From Sipunculus nudus (lineage: Eukaryota > Annelida > Sipuncula > Golfingiida > Sipunculidae), in contig CM049322.1 of the NCBI GenBank assembly GCA_026874595.1, forward strand, positions 2,713,900-2,777,899: a DNA stretch of 64,000 bases. The letters run 5' to 3'. Of the stretch, positions 26,756 through 38,300 are shown piece after piece; the stretch's first letter is position 1; every line of letters starts with the position of its first letter. The translations under genes were made by a program, and so were the position numbers. The notes under the pieces are model-generated. The model was not told where the DNA came from and searched no databases. It saw only the letters and a program-made list of their open reading frames with translations.

Positions 26756-26765
26756 TTTATTTATT
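26756..26765 (-). terminator. possible polyadenylation signal for the CARD-NACHT gene
   Basis: Two overlapping AATAAA hexamers occur on the minus strand about 680 nt past the stop codon. I saw none in the first 600 nt, so the 3' UTR may run this far. In DNA this AT-rich, such hexamers are frequent by chance. Confidence 0.25.
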
Positions 26766-27441
26766 AGGTTCAATTCTTTTCATCAAATTTAGATAAATTT
26801 GACCATGTTCATTTTCATGCATAGCCAATGTTTGTATGTATATTTAGGTTGTTAGGGCATTAATCTTGAACTTATCACTGTGAAAACAGTTTTATCATTA
26901 AGGAAAAAAAAATATCTACTTGATATCCATTTCCTTCTTGCATAGGCTATAATTTACATCGTGGCCTGGCACACATTGTATACACTGCGTTTGTAGCTCT
27001 GAATGAAGAACACCTCTGCCAATCACTCTACCTCTTACATAAAATAAAAATAACAAAATCATGGCATGCCCAAGCATCCCTGATAAAACGAATGTAAATA
27101 TACACTACACCTGACGTGGTTTGGTGTTCTATAATGTCCACTAATTTTATAAGCCCGTTGGCCTCACTTTGCTCGTGCGAGTCAGGGTGCGTCTTTGATA
27201 CAGATATTTTTTTATCAGTGGTCGTTACCCGGGCGCCTGAGGCCCTGATTCAGAGTAGTCCACGCTGGTAAAGTGCGAAACACAGAGGTCATCAGGTGCA
27301 TGTTGCCTGTGTACAGACGACCTGAACGTAAACATCAGGCTGGTCATGTTTATGTCAGGATTATTACTGTTACCGGGATTTAAAATGGATTACGATTTGA
27401 ACAGTTCTGTCATGGCGGTCTGAGATAAGTAAAAGATTTGT

Positions 27442-29388
27442 TTATATTTTCAGCTTCAGATCAGGACATTTTATTGCCAGCGTCTGTTTTATTTTCTCCC
27501 TCACACGGTCAGATATTTTTCTGTTAGCTGACATATTTAGTGTCCTAAGACCTGACAGTTTTTCTGTTCTGTTTACCAGATCCTCCATGTTGTCATCCAT
27601 GTGGTTATGTTGTACCTCGAGGTTGATGAGTTTATGACAGTCTGGTAGTTTGTCCAGCACTGACCAGAACTTCTGTGATGTGAGGCGGCAGTCACTGAGT
27701 TTGAGAGTAATCAGATGTGTGTCAGGCAGACATTCTGTTAGTGAGTGGACAGAAACCATGGTCAGGGGGGTCAACGCAAACTCTAAATGACCAAGAGTCT
27801 TTAAATGTCTGACTGCTCTTATTACAGCCAGCAGGTCAGGAGAAGTGTCATCATCATCATCATCACCACCACGCCACAGTGTCCCTCCAGATCTAGTCAG
27901 CAGGTTAAACTGCTGCACTTTGAGTGTTTGTATCGGGAAGTGTGTGAGTATCAGGTCAAGTTCCTGTGTCATGTAACTCTCATCAACAGAACAAAGTGGA
28001 CCAGACGACCAGCAATACAACCAGAGCCATGTTAATGATGGAGCATTTAAATGTTGTAGTAGACGGAAATATCTCTCATCAGGTGACCACAGTGTAAGCT
28101 TATTTAGCTTGTCAGCTTTCATGGAGAGGTATTTAACATAAACCTGGGCTGGATATTTGTCTCTGATCTCTAACCACATCACCTCCGGTAGGAACAGGTC
28201 AGCCTTGGGATTTTCTGATAAATAACTGATCTGTAGTGAGGTGTACATCACCGCCATGTTGTCATCACCACTTATGATATTTACTATTTGATCCTTTATG
28301 TCCCCTCCACCCAGGCCAGATAAAAATGTGATGAGCATGGCCGACTCTCTGAATGCCTGGGGCGAGCCACAAAAATGAAGTAAAAGTTCATTTTGTTTTG
28401 ATTCATCACAATTGACAATAAAATAAGCCACAAACCACTCTTGAATGGTTTTATGGAGAAAGGAAACAGTTTTTTCTCTGGTAGAATGTTCTTCTTTTAA
28501 AAATCCAAGTTCCCAGGATTCCTGACTGATTGTCTTCATTACGTCATCATACTGGAATGTCAGTTCAAGCCTGCTTTTCATCATCCCACGTGTTGCTATC
28601 TCTCCTAATTGCATAAAGCATTTATGATATTTTTGCAGAACCTCTGATAATTTGCTAGTAGGTATTTTTTTCCTTTTCTCAAATCTGCAACATGAATATT
28701 TAATAAAATCCTCATAAAATCCTCCAAATGTGTTCGCTAGTTGTTTTGTCTCCTCCCATAAACAACACATCAACAACAATATGGCCGGGTATCGGCTCAG
28801 ATGTGTTAAATCTTCTGATTGTTTTATCTTCTGTAAAAGTCTCTCTCCTTCCCCTCTGGTCTCTGGGTCTTGAAATGATTTCTGTACATACTCAGAGACG
28901 CCCTCTGATGAGAATCCCCGGAGTGACACCTCAGTCTCAGGAACATCATTTTGTTCAGTAAAATGTGAGTCTGATGAATGTCTGGATGTTATGAATATCT
29001 GAGCGTATGGTAAATGTTGTCTGTGAGCGAGGCGTGTAATGTCGTCAGATGTTGTCTCTCTGTATTCGTCATAGCCGTCTAGCAGGAACAAAGTTGATGA
29101 CTGGTTATCTTTGATAAGTTCACATAACTCCTCAGCATCTGTCATCTCAAGCTTCAGCTGTTCTTTTATTACATCCACTAACGTCTGCTTAATCTTGACA
29201 TCTCTAAGGATTATAGGAATCACATAATTGAATTTACTGAGTACCTCAATCTGTTCTGTGGTCATGTCTGTTATCTTGCCCAGGATGATGTTACTCCAGT
29301 CCACACAGATTCTACGTGAGATGGTAGACTTCCCGACACCTGGCTCTCCAGATAAGTACATGAAAAGGCCACGCTGGTCCGGTGCAAC
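27442..29388 (-). CDS. CARD-NACHT gene, exon 5 (NACHT, winged-helix and LRR-like region)
   Basis: A single 1947-nt exon encodes residues 187-834 and the stop. The acceptor is a T-tract followed by CAG at 29389-29391. The open frame upstream of it (to 29475) is intron read-through and is not coding. A six-Asp run at residues 695-700, coded by a short ATC/GTC-type trinucleotide tract, sits just before the leucine-rich part. The NACHT, winged-helix and LRR parts are not split by introns, which is common in lineage-expanded invertebrate NLRs. Confidence 0.88.
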   Translation of the reverse strand, partial: VAPDQRGLFMYLSGEPGVGKSTISRRICVDWSNIILGKITDMTTEQIEVLSKFNYVIPIILRDVKIKQTLVDVIKEQLKLEMTDAEELCELIKDNQSSTLFLLDGYDEYRETTSDDITRLAHRQHLPYAQIFITSRHSSDSHFTEQNDVPETEVSLRGFSSEGVSEYVQKSFQDPETRGEGERLLQKIKQSEDLTHLSRYPAILLLMCCLWEETKQLANTFGGFYEDFIKYSCCRFEKRKKIPTSKLSEVLQKYHKCFMQLGEIATRGMMKSRLELTFQYDDVMKTISQESWELGFLKEEHSTREKTVSFLHKTIQEWFVAYFIVNCDESKQNELLLHFCGSPQAFRESAMLITFLSGLGGGDIKDQIVNIISGDDNMAVMYTSLQISYLSENPKADLFLPEVMWLEIRDKYPAQVYVKYLSMKADKLNKLTLWSPDERYFRLLQHLNAPSLTWLWLYCWSSGPLCSVDESYMTQELDLILTHFPIQTLKVQQFNLLTRSGGTLWRGGDDDDDDTSPDLLAVIRAVRHLKTLGHLEFALTPLTMVSVHSLTECLPDTHLITLKLSDCRLTSQKFWSVLDKLPDCHKLINLEVQHNHMDDNMEDLVNRTEKLSGLRTLNMSANRKISDRVREKIKQTLAIKCPDLKLKI

Positions 29389-32300
29389 CTGAAAAAAAAT
29401 ATATTTTCTGCATATTGATCGAATGCATGACCCCATTAAACGTTTAAAACTATTTTTTCCATTGCCTTTTACCAATTCCTCAGCTTTATTATATGTTTTT
29501 CTTATATTTTATGAAAGTATATAGTTAAGACTGCTTAAACCAGTTTCACACAAATAAATAAACAAAATGAGACAACTGTGGATTTAAAAATATTGTGAGA
29601 ATTATTTTAGAAACGACGAAGAAACAGCAAATATCGTTGCAAATAATATGGACTGGATCAAATTCCAGATCCACCCTTCAAAAGTAAGACGTATACCATA
29701 AACATTCATTTTTCCAAGGTCAGCCCTTAAAAAATTCTTTGAATTAGTGATGAGGTACAATGATTTTATTTTATACTGATGACGTACAGACATATTTTTC
29801 AGCTACCACAGACTTGGTAGTATGACAATGTATAAACACAGAATGCTCAAGGGCATTTCCGTGAACAACTTTCAAGTAAAACTTTCTCAATTTGCAGATG
29901 ACACTAAATGCTTTGTTGACGATGTATAATCCGATTAACTGGCTCTCGAAACAAAATCTTTTGAAATGTAATCTGGTCTAAAAGTAACTATGGATAAGAC
30001 AGAGGCCAAGTGGGTAGAGAGCAGAGCAGGTAGGGAAGATGGTGATCTCCCAGTCATATGGTTTAAAAGAAACTTTAAAACACTAGGTACTTAAATACGT
30101 GACAATTGACATGAACGAATGGAACATAATATAAAAGAAAATATACGAAAACTGAATAATAAGTCTATATATCTGGCAATGCAGAGCACTTACCAATCGA
30201 GGAAGAACTTTAATAACTTAAACTCTAGGACTTTCTCAAATAATTAACTATATGTCAGTTTGGCATGTTACAGATGAGTAATTAAAGGAAACCTTAAAAT
30301 GTATAATTGCATTTACAAGGAAAAATTCAACACCTAAAATCAAATACGTCATGATAAAAAAATATAATGGAATAAGGTATATTGAAACACAAGTCATTAA
30401 GACTTAATTGGATAAAAAGAATCTTTAACATTTCAATGCCATTTATAGCAATTTTTTTAATGTATAGCTTGAAAAAATTACATGGATGTAAAAGATCTTT
30501 TTTTTTGAGTCGGTGTAGATTCAAACTCCCGCCCATCATCCCACCGTTAGGGCCATCACCAATACTGTAGTAGATTTCAAATCTAGAGTGCCAACTGCAA
30601 ACACTGAGGACTTAAAACAGGAAATAATACAGTACACTCAATTTATCACCATACTTAAGACAAGTTTATTTTTATAAACACTGGCAAAAATATGGTATAA
30701 AGAGTATCAAAGATATTGTCAATGACAAAGGGTATTTCCTCAAGGCCCCTGACTTGGAACAGGGGTACTTACGAGCCCTATAGCTCAAGGGATCTTGGTA
30801 ACAGAGACCTTCAAGTTTTTTAGGTTTCCAAGGAGATTTTTCATGGGCCTATCCGGATGTCAAGTTAGAAGATTCAAGGTTAAATTGTTAAGATCTGTGC
30901 CCTGTTAACGGACGACCGCATCGTTGAAGCTCTATAAATAGAGAAAAAAATGCGTTAACATTCAAAAAAGGTGTCGCTACCATCTGCAGGAACTGATGAA
31001 ACATTGCTTGGTGAATATGCATGCAAGGAATCATCGTGATCAATGCATTAGTTGCTCAGACACTGGGGCTTTTGTATGAAATTTTAATTATCCTGTTCAG
31101 GTACTTCTGAACTCAATAACACGGAGCATAAAAATAAAAGAGACCTTATTCCAGGTTTCAAAGAAGATTTTACTGGATCTCCCTGGATATTAATCAAGAA
31201 GATCCTAGGTTACGATTTAACATACGACCACATCTTTGAAGGTCGCAACAAAGATTCGAAGAAAAATCCAGGTGGCGTTACCATTCTGTAGGATCTTATG
31301 AAACAATCCATGGTGAGTATGCATGTATCAAAACTCTTATTATTTTTGTGGGTAGCTCTGGGCCATATAGCTCGTAGGATAAGGGTAACAGAGACATGAT
31401 TTCAGGTTATTAAGGAGGTTTTTCCTGGACCTCCCTGAATATTAATTTAGTAGTTTGAACGTCTATCAGTTATGATTTGTGCCCTGTTAACGGACATACA
31501 GACAGCGGACGGACGAAGGACAAAGAGTGATTGCTTTAGCTCAGCTGAATAATAAAAATAATACCCTGAATTGGTTTGGTAAATTTGTTGTTCATTTTCA
31601 TGAAATAAGATTTAGGGTCATTCAGACGAATGATTACATAACAGGGTGGGGTTAGATTTTCAGGGGTAGGGAGTTATTCCAACTAAGGTGCCTCCCCAAT
31701 AGGAATGTCTTCATAGCTATGGTGGGGTTAGATTTTCGGTTACTAAACAGGAGTATCGTTATAGCAGGGGAGGGGTAGCGTTTATTTGGGTTGGGGTGGG
31801 TGAAGGAGCAGACGTTATGATGTTGATGGCAGGAAGCAGACAGTGGGGCTATTGATACCAGGAAACAGAATGTTGGTGTGAGCAAACAGAATGTTTTGCT
31901 GATATTCGTATCAGGAAGCAGACATTGACGATGTTGTGGTCATGAAGCAGACTGTGATGATGTTTATGTGAGGATGCAAGCAGTGATGTTGTTCATGAGA
32001 AAGAACACAGTGGTTATGATGATGTGTGTAAGCTGAACGGGAAGCAATCAGTGATGTTGTTCATGAGAAGAAACACGCAGTGGTTATGATGATGTGTGTA
32101 AGCCGAACGTGATGATGCTGGTCGGAGGAAGCAGATAACGATGATGCTGATGGCAGGAAACAGGATGTGATTATGTTAATTTCAGGAAATAGACAGTGAT
32201 GATGTTGATGCCATTGAGCAGTGATGCTGGAATTGTCTTAAGACAGACATTATTGATGTTTACGTCTGATATTACAGTGATGATAAAGATTTGTTTAGTG

Positions 32301-35300
32301 ATTAAGAATATGTATAGGTATCAGGATACAGATTTGATATATCTGTCAAGCAGTAAATGTGATGTAAACAGAAAGATAAATCAAGACTAAGGAAGCTGTG
32401 GTCACTCACTGATGCTTCAAGACAGTAAAATAATAGTGAATATGAGGGCTTAAAAGTTTACCGAACGTGTTTTGTAAAAGGGATGGGTCCATGCCCTGTT
32501 GGTGGCACTGTCTATTGAATGGGGATGAAGGTATCCTTATTGATTTCAGGTTTAATATACACGGGGTTTAGGAATAATCCAGAAGTCATAACATGTCGGT
32601 AAGGCATTAACGTTAATCTCTGAGGTTCAAGCGAGATTTCACCATTATACCATTGAGGCACCGGCGGGTTTCGAACCAATGTGTACAGCTCCGAAGTCTA
32701 ACGCCTAAACCACTAGGCCACGTCCTACGACCGCAGGTATTATGTAGGTATGAAAATGATCATATAGATAAATGGTGTTATTTGTACAAAATGACCCATT
32801 TTGTGTAATGATCCGATGATGTCAGGATATGATTGTGATAATATTTGCAACTACAGGAACTTGTAGCTGTATTCATCTATAAACAATAACGGTGACATGA
32901 CATGACCATCATGGAAGTGGTTACTGTGATAGGGAATGAACATGGTACAGGTTTATATAGGGGATATGCTTTTTAAAGTGATAACGGGAGGGAGTAAAAG
33001 AAATTTATATTTTGTTAACAGTGAGTGGAAAACGGCATCAGTGAGTAAATAAAGCTTACCATATGAATATTTCTGACCATATGTAAATAATTTAAGGAGG
33101 CATTAGTAGTTATAGGGAGAGGAACATGCCAGAGGGGTTCACAGAATGTAGAAGCAGAACAAAGGGAGTTAGAAGCTCTATATAAGTGACAGGGAGCTGG
33201 TACAATATTTGTAGACGTTAGTATAGCTCAGAACTTAGAAACAAACAAAACGAGTACGAGTCCCTATATTAGTGACAGGGAGTTGATTCAGTCCTTACCT
33301 CTGAGAAAATCTCAGTGTAGCTGGCAAGGCGATGAGGCTTCTTACGATGAATTCCTTTTATTCTGACCCAAATCAACTCCACGTAGAGCTCATCCATAAG
33401 GACTGACACGTGCTTGTCATACCAGCACCATAGGTCAATCTTGTTGTAAAATTTCAGAGATGTCCCAGCCAGTAGACGCTGTAGGCGTCTGGTGTCAGGC
33501 TTATCTCCTGACAAGGCGGTGCGTCCCATTCCTGTCGTTAAAAAAAAACACATTTTTTTTTGCTCCCTGAAACAGTGCATGTTTCAATTTCAAGATTTCG
33601 GATTGCCTCTTCCCAGAGATGAAAGAGAGAACAAATTAAGGATTAACATAAGACAAGTCCAACGAAATGATATATCTTACATTATCTCATATGATATATC
33701 TTAAGATCACATATGACATATGTCACTGTTCAAGGGTGAAAACGCTACATTCAAGAGTGTATGTGTACAATCACACATACAATCCATGATTCGTGGAGCT
33801 CAGCTGATTTTTGTAGATTGTTAGAATATGCAAAGAAGTTTTATTTTTCTATCTTTTTAATCGCACTTGGAAAGCTAAGAGTGAATGGAGCTGCTACTTC
33901 ATGATCTCGACTTGATACAAACCTATGTTTTTCAGGCTCAGATTTTTTAACATAGGTTTTAAGTACAATGGCGGGATTGCTGTGTCACGATCAACCTCAG
34001 GCAGTGACGCTGACCGCACAAGGAAGAAACTCATCAACAGTTCAAGTATAAAATTAAAAATCTGTCAAATTCTTCGACGTTAACTTAGACAAACAACGGA
34101 CTACGCAAACCATACAGGAAACCCAATGACCAAACAACCTATATACGTCACCAATGAAACCACCTTCCAGCTATCATTATAAACCTACCGCAGAAATGCT
34201 TATTCTACTTAAATTAATAAATTTGAAAATTTAAAACTTTAAATTAAAAGGGCATCATTATCGTTTGGTCAACTCATTTCCACTTTCTTTTTTTTTATAA
34301 TATTAACATGTTTATTACGGTCTCTTAGTTGAGATACTGATCCATACACAAATATGTGCTACTAAGAGACCCCTACATGTTTCATGTAGTCAATAGAAGT
34401 ACATAGTTAACTCCAAATGTACCAAATGTGTGTATTGTGCACATGTCTGAATTTTCGAGCCGAAATGATATTTTTAGTTGTCTTGAGGTCAGTCAAAGAA
34501 GGGCCCAAATATCCAAATAACTTAGGAATAGTTACATCCATTATTTACGTTAATCGTTAGTGCGAATTAGCTATATGTGACGCAATCTGTGACGTTTTAG
34601 TGGTGGAATTTTAGTTCACTCTCACTTCAGCTAGTATGCATAATGAAGCACAGATTCAGCATTAGAATTCCGGGTTTCCTGTTTTATGATAAATCTGAGT
34701 AAACCAGGGATACTTATATAGAAAATGTCAGGGATTTTATTGAGAATGAAAATTAACAATGATCAATATTAACCTTGATTTTTTTTATCTATAACCATGG
34801 GCGCCTTACGTAAAATTTGTTACATTATGTTATGGATTTATCCAACAAAATTATCCGCAGCAGTTTATTTTTTATTTCCATAAGGCACATAGTCGTTTTT
34901 AATGAAAGGTAAAAAAGTACAGCTTGCCACTAAAAGCTGTTTAAGGCAAAAGTGTAAGCAAGAGTACCCTAAATGTTTATTCCAAGTAACCCATTTTAAT
35001 CTGTTATACACGGTAAGGCCATGAACGAGGACATACGATTGATCATTTTGAACTGATGTTACAATATGAAGCGATGTGGATATCACTTAATCTGATGAAA
35101 AAAATCTAATGTGGATTTTCTAAGGATACATATTTCCTAAAGACATTCTTACCTTTTCTAATTTTCTGGACGACGTGTTTGTGGTGATGATTTTCCAAAC
35201 ACTTGATAAATGTCTGCCATTCGTTACCGGACCTTCTCCATAATTGATCTAACAAAGCTGATACGCGCTGATCATTGGTGGAATTTGTTTGCTGCAATTA

Positions 35301-38300
35301 CAGAAAACAGTGCCATTATTAAGAACACCTTTGTTTTTAGATTTATAAATATAAATCCCTTCTGTCTATCTGCCTATTGATACCTTAAATTTTGCCGGCT
35401 GAATCTGTGCTTCATTATGCATGCTAGCTGAAGTGAGAGTGAAACTAAAATTCCAGCACTAAAACGTCATAGATTGCACATTGACAAAACCAATTCAGGG
35501 TATTATTTTTATTATTCAGCTGAGCTAATGCAATCACTCTTTGTCCGTCGTCCGTCCGCTGTCTGTATGTCCGTTAACAGGGCACAAATTATAACTGATA
35601 GACGTTCAAACTACTAAATTAATATTCAGGGAGGTCCAGGAAAAACCTCCTTAATAACCTGAAATTATGTCTCTGTTACCCTTATCCTACGAGCTATGGG
35701 GCTCAGAGCTACCCACAAAAATAATAAGAGTTTTTGATACATGCATATTCACCATTGATTGTTTCATAAGATCCTACAGAATGGTAACGCCACCTGGATT
35801 TTTCTTCGAGTCTTTGTTGCGACCTTCAAAGATGTGGTCGCATGCGGGTCACCCATATAGTTCGGATAAACGCATGCACGTATAATTATTATTTCCCAAA
35901 TTTTAGTGTAATGTGTTAAGAACATATTCTATGTAAACATTTATCCTAACTGATGTGGCAGATTGAAGCTGATAAATATTGTATCTCACGATCTAGTCTT
36001 AAATGGTGACCATTTCCTGTCACTCTCAAATTAGAGCTGGCCCCGGGCCGTATCTCAATGAAGAATGGTAGAAAGTACTTTTATGAAGTCAAATAAGCTC
36101 TCTAAGCTCAAAGACAAGGACACATACCTGCTACTGATATATACATGTAGCATCCGCATGCGGGCCCCCGCAGAATCTCAGCACTGTTGGATCCGCATGC
36201 GGGACTTGCGTTAGTCTCGCGCGGGAACCGCACGGGGGCCCGCACGTATGGAAAGGGGACAAAGATAACACGCTTGTTGGATTTCAACCGTGCGGTATCC
36301 GCGCGGGGACCCGCGTGTATGGAAAGGCACCCTTACGGAGAATACACCGTGAATTTCCCAAGACACAGACTATCTACTACAAAGACTGCCAACAGAGACG
36401 GCGCACACGGAATTAATTTGCCCTGAAAGTAACATCAATTGAGACGTGTGTGCTCTCTACCAAGAGTTTTCACGCTAATGTTAATCATGATGCTACATAT
36501 TAATGTACAACAAATTATCAATACTCTCATCTGGTTATTTATGTCACAGTCATCTGGTGACACCACCAGTAGTCAGGAACTGCATGATCAACATGCACGG
36601 AAAAGATCATAGCAATCAGTGCAATATTTATTCAGATACTGGAGTCCTTGGTTCATTCTTTTAATTATTCTGGGGGTACAAAAAAGCCCCATAGCTCGGA
36701 GGATATAGACCGCATTAACCTTACATCCGGTATCCAAGGATAAATTATATGCCCCATGGGTGTTTATTGTGTAAGTATAGCGTTGATGATTTGTGCCTCG
36801 TTAACTGCAGAAGGCCTTAACTGATGAAACTTTCAGTCACCTGAGCTGAAAATTAAAATTAAAGTTTCTTGTAAGAAAATTGATTTGATTAATTATATGA
36901 TCAGTAATTAAGAAAGTAAAAGATTCCATTACCTTAAGTGAATCCAGCTGGGTCTGAGACATTACACCATCCTGGACCAACTGGTCAAGGATGAGTGTTT
37001 TTGTCACGTCAGTTTCCTGAATCAACCACACCCTGTTCTTGTCTATAAATCGTCGGTGTTCTTGATCTGTAAAATAAATATCGTATCACTACAAAGTCTA
37101 TCACTAGTGTCGCAGGGGAAACACGTAGATTACCCACTTAAAAAAACACTATACATGACACATTTACAATGTTATTACTTTTTATAACATTTCTCTTGCC
37201 TTTTGCTTTTTGAGAAATCAATTGGTTAAGTGCAAAATTAAAAAAAAATAATTTAAGCGACACAACTGCAAGGATTATTAAAGGCCCAAGTAAGGACAAA
37301 ATGTTGTCACTGAACATTTTCTGCTGGGAAAACCAGAAAAAAAAATCAAACTCATATGCAATATTCATCATCATTTAGTTTTGTCTGAGCTACCCGTCGT
37401 TGTATTTAATATATACAGAGTATTTCGTATATTTGTCATGGTTATGAGCAAATACTTGACCCCTATCAGTAAGGGAAGAATCTTTCAAAAGGTGCTGTGA
37501 AGTACAACTACATCTTAGAAAGATCAAACTTAAAAAGAAAACCCAACAACTGTTCAAGCATTGTTAAGAGAATGTGCGTTTAAATGAAATCTACATTTGC
37601 TGCCTGGCGACCTTAATGGCTTTCTGAGGGATCTAAATTTTGACTGCCCGCACCCAGTATTAGGGCCTAAACTAAGGGGAAAAATAATAGCAAACACGCT
37701 GCAAATAAATGCTTGTGCTGCAATTATCCTATGGTCAGCAAAGCATCTCGTGTGGGGAGGTAGAACGCTATCCTACATTAATGCAATTCGTATGGTCAGC
37801 AGCTAGCGGGGCCTACAGAATTAAACGGAAACATGGAGAAAATTGTATTAAAAATCACACTAAGTTAAACCAAAGCTTTTTTAACTGAAACCTCTTTCGA
37901 AACTTCGAACAGATCCGTTCAAACCTTGCTGCTATACATCGTGCATGCAAAGTTTTTTTTTTTTTATGTAATGTTCCTATGCAATGAACTGTTTAAGACT
38001 TATTTTAGACTAAATGCATCTACTTAAGTGTGGCTCCAGGTGATTGGCAGATTTTATAATAAGAATCTGCCAGCCTAACTTGACGAATTAATTGAGACAT
38101 CATTCTAAGCATACACAGTATCAGAAAATGCAGGACTAGTATCGCTAAAGGATATGGAAAAAGCAGTCACATTCTATATGCTGTGGGATTGAGCTTTTTT
38201 TGGATAGAGTAATTACGGGGGAGATCTAGAAAACCTTTTCAAACCTTTTCTGACATCATGCAGGTAGCCTCTTGGCTTTGTCAGCTTTTTAAATATGTTT

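Noticed and set aside
29389-29475. N-terminal extension of the NACHT exon frame (MVKGNGKNSF...)
   Set aside because: It lies upstream of a strong acceptor that joins in frame to exon 4, so it is intron read-through.
30515-30575. Second tRNA-like segment on the minus strand (AGTTTGAATC B-box-like)
   Set aside because: The B box departs from consensus and no good A box or stems are found. A decayed SINE is possible but not supported enough to list.
32655-32727. Functional tRNA gene
   Set aside because: A and B boxes are present, but the acceptor and anticodon stems do not pair, so it is listed as a SINE head.
33968-34050. ACAATGGCGGG start-like site on the plus strand in intron 3
   Set aside because: It opens only a couple of dozen codons before a stop and has no supporting donor or domain.
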